Shown here piece by piece: positions 33,101-42,200 of a stretch of DNA of 51,043 nucleotides. The DNA is from an uncultured Oscillospiraceae bacterium (GTDB taxonomy: Bacteria; Bacillota; Clostridia; Oscillospirales; Acutalibacteraceae). Below the pieces are notes generated by a model that searched no databases, was not told where the DNA came from, and was given only the letters and a program-made list of their open reading frames with translations. The stretch's first letter is position 1; every line of letters starts with the position of its first letter. A program made the position numbers and the translations under genes. Location: assembly GCA_900539425.1 (NCBI GenBank), contig UQBX01000016.1:1-51043 (forward strand), written 5' to 3'.

Positions 33101-33302
33101 GCTCAGGATAATACTCTTCCATAAGTTCATAACGGTAAGAGCCCTCAAAATTGAACTTATATGTTTTGTACTTATTAAACAGCTTAAAATTATCCACAAG
33201 CGTGTTATATATGTATTTAGAAACTGTTTTTTCAAAATCCCAGCTCCATACAGTATCAAGGTGAGCTGTGGCAACGGTATATATCTTCTTTTTATCACTC
33301 AT
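30105..33302 (-). CDS. GH38 alpha-mannosidase, cytoplasmic
   Basis: A 1065-residue member of glycoside hydrolase family 38, a retaining zinc-dependent alpha-mannosidase. The N-terminal catalytic domain starts VATAHLDTVWSW (zinc His and Asp, near residue 12), has the nucleophile region FLPDCFGFGW near 145, and HGIGDRGG near 245; AHQFHDDMPGTS near 355 supplies a further metal ligand. The C-terminal half is the beta-rich region of this family. ATG 33302 has GAGG seven bases upstream; the longer frame to 33359 is rejected. No signal peptide. It lies 53 bases after leuS, behind a hairpin, and is coupled to the fucosidase. The pair fits breakdown of imported N-glycan-like or mucin-like oligosaccharides, but no transporter is in the window. 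Confidence 0.92.
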   Translation of the reverse strand: MSDKKKIYTVATAHLDTVWSWDFEKTVSKYIYNTLVDNFKLFNKYKTYKFNFEGSYRYELMEEYYPELFAEMKKYVESGRWNVCGSAFENGDTNIPSPEALFRNILFGNSYFDKTFGKRSKDIFLPDCFGFGWALPSIAHHSNLLGFTTQKLAWGGAYGVPFDIGKWYGSDGNYIYANTNPHDYYFTLTQLRKWNFVQKKLKENEKYDFDWTYIFHGIGDRGGAPKEKSVAFVENEVNGNKDSNIEVYVAEADEIFRDIENKLTDEQKNKLPEWKTELVMQNHGVGGYTSRACGKRWNRRCEELGNIAERNSIEAEYFGVSDYNRPALTRAWKRAIAHQFHDDMPGTSVQRVYRRSWNDLALSANQFTSELENASCSIASLMKTDFCQGTPIMVSNPVEADMSGAVTIYLDGIKTQYVRVFDDAGKEVKSQVNSEENGVKEILFIADVKSLGKRVYDVRPSSVPCRLESDLKINTENVIENEKYVVTLNKMGNIASIIDKTLDEKELLKEPVVLGLFKYTGSKQWPAWEMNFKQANKEADRIPRLVSVSIEETGPARAAFKVVQQDKNRSRFTYIIALTSGGKCVEVYSEIEWQNLCTMAKHKFSFTCSNKQATFDLGLGVIKRDNMSEKLFEVPAQKWADITDESGEYGVSVISECKYGWDKFNDNTLRLTALHTPLKNYRIDSMQSMMDIGLNRYSFAIFSHSGADLSETQLEARKFVQPFTAYECTKHAGALSTDYSFGSVSTNDVIIRAIKKAEDSDEIVVRLNEGAGRNHDKFTLTLGEGVESAREIYASEEPLGEAVVEDGKLVTSFAPYQIRSFALTLKKSGVNAQKEISRPAQIEYDKNIFTKNGETNGDFELTIPRELAPEKVTANGITFDISATDKNACIMKGQTVRISSGTDKLCLLCASFGGDKTAEFDVDGETVTRVILSADEPFAGWDLPDLGDIAFVKHGKLGWEATHSHTNGKDNMAKGLCFYITEIDVKGKEAVILPVDKDIVVISASEVTNRSGRIVSRTFDEVDENREQTFYMTFGEFLRYCWYKCVWNLNDKDEFIKAINRGRKK

Positions 33303-33315
33303 AACGGCACCTCGT

Positions 33316-33345
33316 AAAAAGGCGCGGCGCTTATAAGGCCGCGCC
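33316..33345 (-). terminator. Hairpin with U tract between leuS and the glycosidases
   Basis: Minus-strand stem GGCGCGGC/GCCGCGCC (33338-33345 and 33321-33328) followed by five U (33316-33320), then the SD of the mannosidase gene. It looks like a terminator or partial attenuator. No separate promoter fits in the short space, so some read-through is needed for the glycosidases. Confidence 0.75.
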
Positions 33346-33355
33346 CGTATTAAAA

Positions 33356-35764
33356 TCAAACTGCAACTATATTTACAAGTTTATTGGGAACGTAAATTTC
33401 TTTTTTGATGGTCTTTCCTTCTATTGCCGCCGCAATTTTTTCATCAGCCTTAGCAAGGGCAATTACTTCATCTTTAGGCATATCAACGGGAATAGTCATA
33501 CGTGAGCGCACTTTGCCCATTATCTGCAAAACTATCTCAACGCTGTTTTCAACTGTTTTGCTCTCATCATACTCGGGCCACTTTGCGTCATGAACAGCGC
33601 CGCCGAAGTCCATTTTTTCCCAAAGTTCTTCGGTAACATGAGGAGCAAAAGGATTGAGCATAATCGTAAGATCACGCAGTTCAGCCCTTGTGATGCTCTT
33701 TTTCTCGTATACTTTATTGAGCAAAGTCATCATAGCGGCAATTGCCGTATTGCACTTGAGGTTATCTATATCCTCAGTTACCTTTTTGATAGTTTTATGC
33801 ATAAGAGCCTCAAGATCACTGCTGTAACCGTCGCCGTCTGCAACTATCTCCTGAAGATTCCAGTAACGTTCAACAAACCTCTTACAGCCCTTAATTGAAT
33901 CAGAATTCCAAGGCGCTGCCTTTTCAAAATCGCCGATAAACATTTCGTAAAGGCGCATTGTATCAGCGCCGTAACGGTCTACTATCTCATCGGGATTTAC
34001 TACATTGCCTCTTGATTTACTCATCTTTTCGCCGTTTTCGCCAAGTATCATACCGTGTGAGGTACGCTTCATATAAGGCTCTGAAGTTGGCACTACGCCG
34101 ATATCATAAAGGAATTTGTGCCAGAAACGGCTGTAAAGCAGGTGAAGCGTTGTGTGCTCCATGCCGCCGTTATACCAATCAACGGGAGTCCAGTACTCAA
34201 GCGCTTCTTTTGAAGCAAGCGCCTTATCGTTGTGTGGATCGGTATATCTCAGGAAATACCATGAAGAACCTGCCCACTGAGGCATTGTATCAGTTTCTCT
34301 CTTTGCGGGGCCTCCGCAGCACGGACAGGTTGTATTTACCCAATCCGTCATCTTTGAAAGCGGAGATTCTCCGTTATCTGTTGGCTCATATGAATCAACA
34401 TTGGGCAGTCTGAGCGGAAGTTCGCTTTCGGGAAGCGGAACATAGCCGCACTTTTCACATTTAACTATCGGAATAGGCTCGCCCCAGTAACGCTGACGGC
34501 TGAATACCCAGTCACGAAGCTTGAAGTTTACTTTCTCGCGGCCTTTGCCCTCTTTTTCAAGCCACTCGGTCATTGCTTTTTTAGCGTCCTCAACACTCAT
34601 GCCTGTGATAAATCCGCTGTTTACGAGCTTACCTGTTGCGCAGTCTGTGAACGCTTCTTTCTGTACATCCTCACCGCCTGCTACTACCTCGATAATGGGA
34701 AGATCGAATTTCTTTGCAAACTCCCAGTCACGTGTATCGTGAGCAGGTACCGCCATAATGGCGCCTGTGCCGTAAGACGTGAGAACATAGTCTGATATAA
34801 ATATCGGTATCTCTTTGTCATTAACGGGATTTATACCCATAACGCCGTCAAGTCTGACACCTGTTTTATCCTTATTAATCTCTGTACGCTCAAAATCGCT
34901 CTTTTTAGCGGCTTCCTGCTGATAAGCGCGCACCTCATCCATATTTTTGATATTGGGTGCCCACTTTTCAATATAAGGATGTTCAGGAGAAATAACCATA
35001 TAAGTTGCGCCGAAAAGAGTATCGCACCTTGTGGTATAAACAGTCAGCGTATCGCCGAGAGTTGTACCGAAATCGACTTCGGCGCCGTGGCTTTTGCCTA
35101 TCCAGTTTCTCTGCTGAACTTTAACACGGTCAATGAAATCAACGTCATCAAGGTCTTTTACAAGACGGTCAGCGTAATCTGTGATTTTGAGCATCCACTG
35201 ACTCTGCTCTTTTCTGATAACCTCGGAACCGCAGCGTTCGCACACACCGTTTACAACTTCCTCATTTGCAAGAACGCACTTACAGGATGTGCACCAGTTT
35301 ACCGCCATTTTCTTTTTGTAAGCAAGGCCCTTTTTGAAGAGCTGTATAAATATCCACTGAGTCCACTTGTAATAATCGGGGTCGGTGGTGTTAATTTCTC
35401 TTGTCCAGTCAAATGAAAAGCCGAGTGACTGAAGCTGGCTCTTGAAATGCGCAATATTCTGCTTTGTTACCTCTGCGGGGTGAACATGGTTTTTGATTGC
35501 GTAATTTTCGGTAGGAAGTCCGAAAGCATCCCAGCCCATGGGATAAAGCACATTATATCCCTGAAGTCTTTTCTTTCTTGCCACAATGTCAAGCGCGGTA
35601 TAAGAACGCGGGTGACCTACATGAAGCCCCTGACCGCTGGGATAAGGGAATTCAACAAGGCAATAGAACTTGGGAAGCGAATAATCATTCTTTGCGGCAA
35701 AGGTATTCTGTGAATACCATATATCCTGCCACTTTTTTTCCACCTGTTTAAAATTGTAATCCAT
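33356..35764 (-). CDS. leuS: Leucyl-tRNA synthetase
   Basis: LeuRS charges tRNA-Leu and edits mischarged tRNA. The 802-residue protein is typical of bacterial LeuRS. Visible parts are the HIGH-type signature GLHVGHPRSYTA near residue 46, MGWDAFGLPTENYA near 77, the CP1 editing domain (TTRCDTLFGATY near 246, TSYGTGAIMAVPAHD near 330), and the KMSKSRGNVV loop near 575. Two Cys pairs (CTSC/CERC) form a zinc site near 160. GGAGG lies seven bases before the ATG. It follows rsfS by 12 bases, the last housekeeping gene of the long operon. Confidence 0.98.
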   Translation of the reverse strand: MDYNFKQVEKKWQDIWYSQNTFAAKNDYSLPKFYCLVEFPYPSGQGLHVGHPRSYTALDIVARKKRLQGYNVLYPMGWDAFGLPTENYAIKNHVHPAEVTKQNIAHFKSQLQSLGFSFDWTREINTTDPDYYKWTQWIFIQLFKKGLAYKKKMAVNWCTSCKCVLANEEVVNGVCERCGSEVIRKEQSQWMLKITDYADRLVKDLDDVDFIDRVKVQQRNWIGKSHGAEVDFGTTLGDTLTVYTTRCDTLFGATYMVISPEHPYIEKWAPNIKNMDEVRAYQQEAAKKSDFERTEINKDKTGVRLDGVMGINPVNDKEIPIFISDYVLTSYGTGAIMAVPAHDTRDWEFAKKFDLPIIEVVAGGEDVQKEAFTDCATGKLVNSGFITGMSVEDAKKAMTEWLEKEGKGREKVNFKLRDWVFSRQRYWGEPIPIVKCEKCGYVPLPESELPLRLPNVDSYEPTDNGESPLSKMTDWVNTTCPCCGGPAKRETDTMPQWAGSSWYFLRYTDPHNDKALASKEALEYWTPVDWYNGGMEHTTLHLLYSRFWHKFLYDIGVVPTSEPYMKRTSHGMILGENGEKMSKSRGNVVNPDEIVDRYGADTMRLYEMFIGDFEKAAPWNSDSIKGCKRFVERYWNLQEIVADGDGYSSDLEALMHKTIKKVTEDIDNLKCNTAIAAMMTLLNKVYEKKSITRAELRDLTIMLNPFAPHVTEELWEKMDFGGAVHDAKWPEYDESKTVENSVEIVLQIMGKVRSRMTIPVDMPKDEVIALAKADEKIAAAIEGKTIKKEIYVPNKLVNIVAV

Positions 35765-35776
35765 ATATATCCTCCT

Positions 35777-36130
35777 TCAGTTTTCAAGCAAAGTTGCGGG
35801 ATCTATCTCCTCGCCGTCCTCCCAAAGGCGCTCCAGCTGAAAATACTGCCTTTGCTCCTTATGGAAAACATGAACTACCACAGAGCCGTAATCAAGGCAT
35901 ATCCAACCTGACTGGCGCCCTTCAATATGATGCGGCTGTTCGCCCGCCTCGCCGAGTTTGAATTCCACTTCCTCGGCAATAGCACGTGTCTGTGTATTAG
36001 AATCACCGCTTACAAAAACGAAATAATCCGCAAGAACGGAAATATCCCTGATTTTTATAATACGAATTTCATGGCCTTTTTTACTGTCTGCCGCTTTTGC
36101 GGCAATTCTTACGATATCAAGTGAAGTCAT
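35777..36130 (-). CDS. rsfS: Ribosome silencing factor RsfS
   Basis: RsfS binds ribosomal protein L14 and blocks joining of subunits when nutrients are poor. The 117-residue protein has the family core DYFVFVSGDSNTQTRAIAEEV near residue 35, the RQSGWICLDYGSVVVHVF segment near 72, and YFQLERLWEDG at the end. AAAGGA precedes the ATG at 36130. It is in the standard nadD-yqeK-rsfS order with a three-base gap after yqeK. Confidence 0.96.
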   Translation of the reverse strand: MTSLDIVRIAAKAADSKKGHEIRIIKIRDISVLADYFVFVSGDSNTQTRAIAEEVEFKLGEAGEQPHHIEGRQSGWICLDYGSVVVHVFHKEQRQYFQLERLWEDGEEIDPATLLEN

Positions 36131-36133
36131 ATA

Positions 36134-36712
36134 CTAATCCTTTATTCTTTCCTCCAGCAAATAATTATAACACTCAAGCGTATCGGGATGAATAAGCTGT
36201 GTTTCACCCACAAGCTTGTTTATTGTGAATTTAAGCGAATATATCATTGCGTCCTCAAGGCTCTGTGAGGCAAGAGCACGCATTTTATCAACGTCGGGAT
36301 AATTTCTGTCAGCGGATATAAAATCGGCTGTATACACTATCCTTTCAAACAGTGTCATACCGCGTCTTCCCGTAGTGTGATACCTTATTGCGCCAAGCAC
36401 ATCTTTATCATCTATTCCCAGAACGGTGCGGCAATACGCCTCTCCCGATTTCTGGTGTATTACAGACGGATTATTCAGCTCCAGCTTTGAAAGCTCACTG
36501 CCTGCGCTGATAATATAATCGTACTGCTCCTCAAGAGGCGTTTGCTTTGTAATATCATGCAAAATCCCCGCAAGACGTGCCTTATCAGCATCAGCGCCGT
36601 ACTTTTCCGCAAGCTTTGCGGCACAATCCGCAACATTAAGCGAATGTTTGAACCTTTCCGGTCTAAGGCGGCTTTCGATAATTGCCGTATATTTATCAAA
36701 ATCAATCAACAT
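36134..36712 (-). CDS. yqeK: Symmetrical Ap4A hydrolase-type HD protein YqeK
   Basis: YqeK is an HD-domain metal phosphohydrolase that splits diadenosine tetraphosphate into two ADP; that activity is known for close relatives. The chosen ATG at 36712 gives 192 residues with AAGGGG seven bases upstream; the longer frame to 36826 lies inside nadD. Motifs are RFKHSLNVADCA near residue 20, GILHDITKQ (HD) near 50, IHQKSGEAYCR near 83, IRYHTTGRRGMT near 104, and YTADFISADR near 120. It overlaps nadD by 11 bases. Confidence 0.94.
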   Translation of the reverse strand: MLIDFDKYTAIIESRLRPERFKHSLNVADCAAKLAEKYGADADKARLAGILHDITKQTPLEEQYDYIISAGSELSKLELNNPSVIHQKSGEAYCRTVLGIDDKDVLGAIRYHTTGRRGMTLFERIVYTADFISADRNYPDVDKMRALASQSLEDAMIYSLKFTINKLVGETQLIHPDTLECYNYLLEERIKD

Positions 36713-37298
36713 AAAGCCCCTTTTCATTAATATAATCCAAAACACACGCGGGCACAAGACCCGAAATATCATCTTTTGCTTTAATTTTGCCCCTGATTTG
36801 GCTGCTTGAAACAACAACGGGCTCAATATCGGCTATAAAAACGTTTGCCGAGCCGAAATGCTGATTTGAGAAGTCCGCAATTTTTCTGCGGCTGCTTTCA
36901 CCGCGTGCCGCTGTACAAAGTGTAACATCTTTCAGAATATCGGTATACCTATACCACTCTTCAAATTTAAAAAGCTGATCTTCTCCTACTATGAGGAAAA
37001 TATCCGCACCCGGGTATTGGCTTTTTAGAATCTGAACGGTGTCATAAGTATAGCTTTTGCCCTCCCGCCTGAATTCCATATCTGAAACAACAACTTTACC
37101 GTTTCCCGCAAAAGCTGCTCTGAGCATATCAAGGCGGGCGTCTGCCGGGGCAAAATCGCTGCCTGTTCTGTGCGGCGGATTGGCTGTGGGGATTATATAA
37201 AGCATATCAAGATTTAAAATTCGGATATACTGTTGCGCAAGATTTACATGCCCGTTATGGACGGGGTTAAACGCCCCGCCGAAAACACCGAGTCTCAA
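36702..37298 (-). CDS. nadD: Nicotinate-nucleotide adenylyltransferase NadD
   Basis: NadD makes deamido-NAD from nicotinate mononucleotide and ATP. The 198-residue protein starts with GVFGGAFNPVHNGH (residues 4-17; the H-x-x-H nucleotidyl transfer site is in NGH and nearby), has IIPTANPPHR near 35, and ends with the SSSQIRG loop near 164. The ATG overlaps the yhbY stop as ATGA. It lies in the yhbY-nadD-yqeK-rsfS order typical of Firmicutes. Confidence 0.96.
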   Translation of the reverse strand: MRLGVFGGAFNPVHNGHVNLAQQYIRILNLDMLYIIPTANPPHRTGSDFAPADARLDMLRAAFAGNGKVVVSDMEFRREGKSYTYDTVQILKSQYPGADIFLIVGEDQLFKFEEWYRYTDILKDVTLCTAARGESSRRKIADFSNQHFGSANVFIADIEPVVVSSSQIRGKIKAKDDISGLVPACVLDYINEKGLYVD

Positions 37299-37714
37299 TG
37301 TCTTTCCCCTCGGCCTCTGGCATTGCCCCTGTATGTTTTTATATTTTCCTCACGGGCGTACCTGCTGCGCATGCCTTTTATCTTTACATGTTTTTTTGCA
37401 GGCTTTTTGCTTTTAGCGGCAGCGGCTTTTTTTGCCTTTATCTTTTCTTCATCCGCTTTTCTGTAAAGAACGATTACCCCGCCTATGACCTGAATTACCT
37501 CCGCGCCGAGCGCTGTCTGAAGTTCATCTGCAAGCTGGCGCGGCTTTTTCGGCGATGTTTCAAGATGCACTCTTATTTTCAGCAGTTCCCGTGAATCAAG
37601 CGCGTCATCAAGCTGGGAAATCAAATTATCTGAAATCCCCTCTTTGCCTATCTGAAATATCGGCTCAAGCGGATTTGCCGCCGCTCTGAGCGCGGCTCTT
37701 TCTTTAGAAGTCAT
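37295..37714 (-). CDS. yhbY: YhbY-family RNA-binding protein with a basic tail
   Basis: The first roughly 90 residues are a CRS1-YhbY (CRM) RNA-binding domain: LRAAANPLEPIFQIGKEGIS near residue 9 and GAEVIQVIGGVIVLYRK near 71. Such proteins bind pre-50S ribosomes. The remaining 50 residues are Lys/Ala/Arg-rich (KKAAAAKSKK, YRGNARGRGERH), longer than in the usual 95-100 residue YhbY; the tail probably binds RNA nonspecifically. GGAG precedes the ATG at 37714, which overlaps the rdgB stop as ATGA. Confidence 0.93.
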   Translation of the reverse strand: MTSKERAALRAAANPLEPIFQIGKEGISDNLISQLDDALDSRELLKIRVHLETSPKKPRQLADELQTALGAEVIQVIGGVIVLYRKADEEKIKAKKAAAAKSKKPAKKHVKIKGMRSRYAREENIKTYRGNARGRGERH

Positions 37715-38298
37715 AAAATTTTCTCCAGTTCATTTTTAAGAAGTCTGAGGGCATTGCCCCTGTGGCTTATTTTATCTTTATCCTCAGCCGAATATCTTCC
37801 GAATGATTTGCCGTTTACTATAAACAGCGGATCATAACCGAAACCGGCGTTGCCGTCCCTTTCAAAGCCGATATAACCCGGGCACTCTCCGCGCACGGTT
37901 ATCTCACGGCCGTCAGGGAAAACACAGCACACAGCACAAACATAATGCGCTGTGCGTTTTTCCTGAGAAACGCCGTCAAGCTTTTCAAGCAAAAGATCGT
38001 TATTCTTTTCATCATTGCCGTGCTCGCCCGCAAATCTTGCAGAGAAAATTCCGGGCGCACCGTCAAGATAATCTACGCAAAGTCCGCTGTCATCAGCTAT
38101 TGAAGGCAGATTTGTTATATCGCATGCAGACTGTGCCTTGATATGAGCGTTTTCCTCAAAGGTAGTGCCGTTCTCCTCAACCTCCGGCAAAGTTATGCCG
38201 AGATCTTTTGCTGTTAACACATTTACGCCGAGCGGAGAAAGTATCCTCTGAAGCTCTTCAAGTTTTTTCATGTTATTTGTTGCTAAAATAAAATCCAT
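37711..38298 (-). CDS. rdgB: XTP/dITP pyrophosphatase (RdgB/HAM1)
   Basis: RdgB removes non-canonical purine nucleotides such as dITP and XTP. The 195-residue protein has ILATNNMKKLEEL near residue 4, FEENAHIKAQ near 47, ADDSGLCVDYLDGAPGIFSARFAG near 68, GFGYDPLFI near 152, and KDKISHRGNALR near 172, all family marks. A GAGGAG SD precedes the ATG, which overlaps the ftsY stop by one base (TAATG). Confidence 0.97.
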   Translation of the reverse strand: MDFILATNNMKKLEELQRILSPLGVNVLTAKDLGITLPEVEENGTTFEENAHIKAQSACDITNLPSIADDSGLCVDYLDGAPGIFSARFAGEHGNDEKNNDLLLEKLDGVSQEKRTAHYVCAVCCVFPDGREITVRGECPGYIGFERDGNAGFGYDPLFIVNGKSFGRYSAEDKDKISHRGNALRLLKNELEKIL

Positions 38299-39218
38299 TA
38301 TTTCTCCTCTTCATCAAACAGACCTGCTGCAAAAGCATCGGCATCAAACGGCTGAAGATCGTCTATCTGTTCGCCAACGCCCACAAATTTTACGGGCACG
38401 TCAAGTTCATTATTTATAGCAAGCACAACGCCGCCTCTTGCCGTACCGTCAAGCTTTGTAAGCACAATGCCGGTGATACCCGCAGCGTCTTTGAAATCCT
38501 TTGCCTGATTTACAGCGTTCTGACCCGTGGTTGCATCAAGCACAAGAAGCACTTCTTTTGACGCATCGGGCAGTTCACGGTCTATTACCCTGCCTATCTT
38601 GTTAAGCTCATCCATAAGATTTTTCTTGTTATGAAGTCTGCCGGCGGTATCTATGATAATAACATCTGCGCCTCTTGCCTTACCCGCCTGAATAGTATCA
38701 AACACTACGGATGCGGGGTCTGAACCTTCGGCTGATTTAATCAAATCCACTTCAGCTCTGTCTGCCCAAACCTGGAGCTGCTCTATAGCCGCCGCTCTGA
38801 ATGTATCCGCGGCACCGAGAATAACTTTTCTGCCCTGATCCTTGAGCCTGAGCGCAAGCTTGCCTATAGTAGTTGTTTTGCCCACGCCGTTAACACCGAT
38901 TACAAGGATTACGGAGGGCTTTGTGCGAAGTCTTAAATAACTGCCGCCCCATACAATACCTGAAACAATATCTTTAAGCGTTTCACGCACTTTTTTGACA
39001 TTTGTAATTCCGTCATTTTCAACCTTTTCACGCAGGCTCTTTATAATTTTTTCCGCAGTGGGGAAACCCACGTCGCCCATTATAAGGATCTCCTCAAGCT
39101 CATCATAAAGCTCATCGGTTATCTCCTCATAATTTTCAACGACCTCGTTTATTTGAGCGGTAATTCCCTGCTCTCTTGTTTTTCTGAGGCCTTTTCTGAA
39201 TTTATCAAACAATCCCAT
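38298..39218 (-). CDS. ftsY: Signal recognition particle receptor FtsY
   Basis: FtsY docks the SRP-ribosome complex at the membrane and is an SRP-type GTPase. The 306-residue protein is the short form: the N domain starts at residue 1 without the long acidic A domain of E. coli FtsY. G motifs are GVNGVGKTTT near residue 108, DTFRAAAIEQL near 138, DTAGR near 190, and TKLDGTARGG near 253, ending with GVGEQIDDLQPFD. AAAGGCG precedes the ATG at 39218. It follows smc by 32 bases, a common order. Confidence 0.97.
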   Translation of the reverse strand: MGLFDKFRKGLRKTREQGITAQINEVVENYEEITDELYDELEEILIMGDVGFPTAEKIIKSLREKVENDGITNVKKVRETLKDIVSGIVWGGSYLRLRTKPSVILVIGVNGVGKTTTIGKLALRLKDQGRKVILGAADTFRAAAIEQLQVWADRAEVDLIKSAEGSDPASVVFDTIQAGKARGADVIIIDTAGRLHNKKNLMDELNKIGRVIDRELPDASKEVLLVLDATTGQNAVNQAKDFKDAAGITGIVLTKLDGTARGGVVLAINNELDVPVKFVGVGEQIDDLQPFDADAFAAGLFDEEEK

Positions 39219-39250
39219 ATTTTAAACGCCTTTCTTTATAAGTAAGGTTA

Positions 39251-42200
39251 TTATGCTTCAAGTCCCATTTTAGCGGCAAGTTCGGCCGACTGAAGTTCAA
39301 GCAGTTTTGAAACGCCTTTTTCCTGCATTGTTACGCCGTAAAGAACATCAGCCTCTTCCATTGTGCCTCGTCTGTGGGTAATTGAAATAAACTGCGTTTT
39401 ATCGGTCATTTTACGCATATACTTTGCAAAGCGCTCTACGTTTACATCATCAAGCGCAGCCTCAACCTCGTCATAGATACAAAACGGAGACGGAGTAACA
39501 CGAAGCACGCTGAAAAGCAGTGCAAGTGCGGCAAGAGACTTTTCACCGCCGGAAAACAGGTTAATATTCTGAACTGATTTTCCGGGAGGCTGTATTTTTA
39601 TTTCTATGGGGCTTTCAAGGCAGTTATCGGGCTCATCGAGTATTATCTCGCCCTTGCCGCCGCCGAAGAAATCCGCAAAGCATTTTTTAAACTCTTCATT
39701 TATGCGGTTAAACTGCGTCATAAATTTCTCACTCATTGATGAGGTGAGGTCATCTATGATCTTGCTGAGTTCGGATTTTGACTTCTCAATATCGTCGATC
39801 TGAGCTTTAAGGAACTCATATCTTTCGGATACCTCTTTGTATTCCTCAATTGCACCTACATTGATCGAGCCGAGTTTTTTGATGGCAACTTTTATTTCGT
39901 GAAGGCGTTTTTTAGCCTCCTCCATATTCTCTATCTGAATATTGAGTGCTTCTGCCTCACGCCTTGTAAGTTCATACTGCTCAAAGAGCATATCGTTAAG
40001 TTCATCATACTCTTTGCGCATCGCAATCTTGCGTTCGTCAAGGCGAACCATTTCAGCAGAAAGCTTTTCTCTTTCCTGGCCCTTAGCTTTTTCAAGAGTA
40101 CGAAGATCTGCTGAGCGTTTGTCAAGCTCGTTTCTCTTTTCTATAAGGGATTCTATCTCGTTGGCAGAGCAAGCAGATTTTTCTCTGAGTTTCTGAGCCT
40201 GTGCCATTATCTGCTCTATCTGCGCCTTCAGCTCCTCGCTTTTTGAATTGATTAACGATATCTCGTTTTCAATTTCAGATACTCTGCCGGACTGTGTGGA
40301 CTTTCTTAATTCAAGTTCTTCAATAGAAAGACTTGCCGCCTGTGAATCCTTAGCAAGCGTTACAAGCTCAAGATTTATCTGCTCTGCTTTTTGGCGAAGT
40401 TCTTCTCTTTTTTCCTGAGTGCCCTTTGCATCGCCCGAAACACGCTCTATCTCATTTTCAGTCTTATCAATCTGAGCCTGAATTTCGGCAGCGCCTGCCT
40501 GAGCCTCGTCATAATCTTTTTTAAACATTGCTATTCTGCTGCCGGCGGTTTCTTTTTCAGCCAAAAGGTCTGCAAGTCTGCTTTTCAGAGTCGCAAGTTT
40601 ATCTCCGATAAGTTTATCCTCGCCCTCAGCACGGATAAGATCTTCTTTTGCTGTCATAAGATCTGCCTGAGCAGCCTGCATCTGAGCGGCAAACCTGTTT
40701 GCCTCCTCAAAAGCAGATTTATAATCGGCAGAAAGTTTCTGCTCCTCTGCTTCAAGTTCTTTAGCCTGAGAAAGCAGTTCTTCTATCATGTTGGAACGTG
40801 ACAGTATGCCTGCGCCTTTTGCACGGCTGCCGCCTGTCATTGAGCCGCCAGGATTTATTACCTGACCGTCAAGAGTAACTATCTTGAAACGGTTTTTATA
40901 TTCTTTGGCAATACCGATAGCGCTGTCCATATCATCTGCTATAACAACACGTGACAGAAGATTGCTTATTATCTGTTTGTATTTTGCATCGCACTCAACA
41001 AGGTCGCTTGCTACGGCAATAAAGCCGAGATTATCGTCAAGCCCTTTTTCGTCAAGCGTTCTTCCCTTGATATTTGATATAGGCAGGAAAGTGGCTCTGC
41101 CGAGATTATTCGATTTAAGATAATTGATTGCTCTTTTTGCGTCCGCCTCAGTAGAAGTAACAACATTCTGCATAGCGGCGCCGAGAGCTACCTCAACGGC
41201 AGTTGAGTATTCGTTTTCAACCTGAATAAGCTGAGAGATGACACCGTGTATTCCTCCGAGAGCGCCTGACTGAGAACGGCGCACAACGGCTTTTACGGCT
41301 CCCGAGTAGCCCTCCATATTCTTTTCAAGATCCGAGAGCATTTTTGCGCGGGAACGCTTTTCGGAAAGCGCAGAAGTTGCTTTTTCAAGCTGTTCCTTTA
41401 GTTTCTGTGCCTTATCGGTCTTGCCTTTGAGTTTAAGAGTAAAACCGTTTACGGCATTTGTGTTTTCTTCTATTCTTTCCTGAAGCTCTGAAAGCAGTTT
41501 TTCACTTTCGGCTTTTTTCAGGTTTTCTGCATCCACCTCAGACTGCAGCTGTGAAACGGCAGAATCCACATCTCCTTTTCTTGCCTCTATCTCATCAATA
41601 CTTGACTGTGCCTGAGTAAGCTTTACCCTGTAATCTGAAAGCTTCATTGTGAGGGAAGCAAGAGTGCTGTTGAGCTGTGAGGAAAGCTTTGAAAATTCCT
41701 CATTTGAATTTAAAAGCTGCTGAGTTTCGCCTGTTACATTTTCAAGCTGCTGTCTTAATTCCTGCGATTTCTTATCGCACTGCTCTATCAGCGCGCGTTT
41801 TTGCGCTATGCTTTCATCTATTGATTCATTGCCTTTGGCAACTGTTTCTATATCGTTTTCAAGTCTTTTTACTGTTTCTTCGTTATGCTCAAGATTAGCC
41901 TCTATTACAGATGCTTCACCGTCTTTTTTAAGGGCTTCCTCGTCATAACCCGCAGCGGTATTTCTGATTTCGTCTATTGATGCGTTTATCTTAACAGTTT
42001 CTTCAAGCGCCGCTTCAATATCGTTTTCGATACTTTTCAGTTCATTTTCACAGATATTATAAGATTCGTTTGCGGCGTCTATTTTATGCTCCTGCTTGCG
42101 AAGCTCATTTGTGAATTTATTTATCTTATTTATCCAAACGCCTATTTCAAGCGTTTTCTTTTCTTCTGAAAGTTTTAAAAATTCAGCGGCTTTTTCGCTC

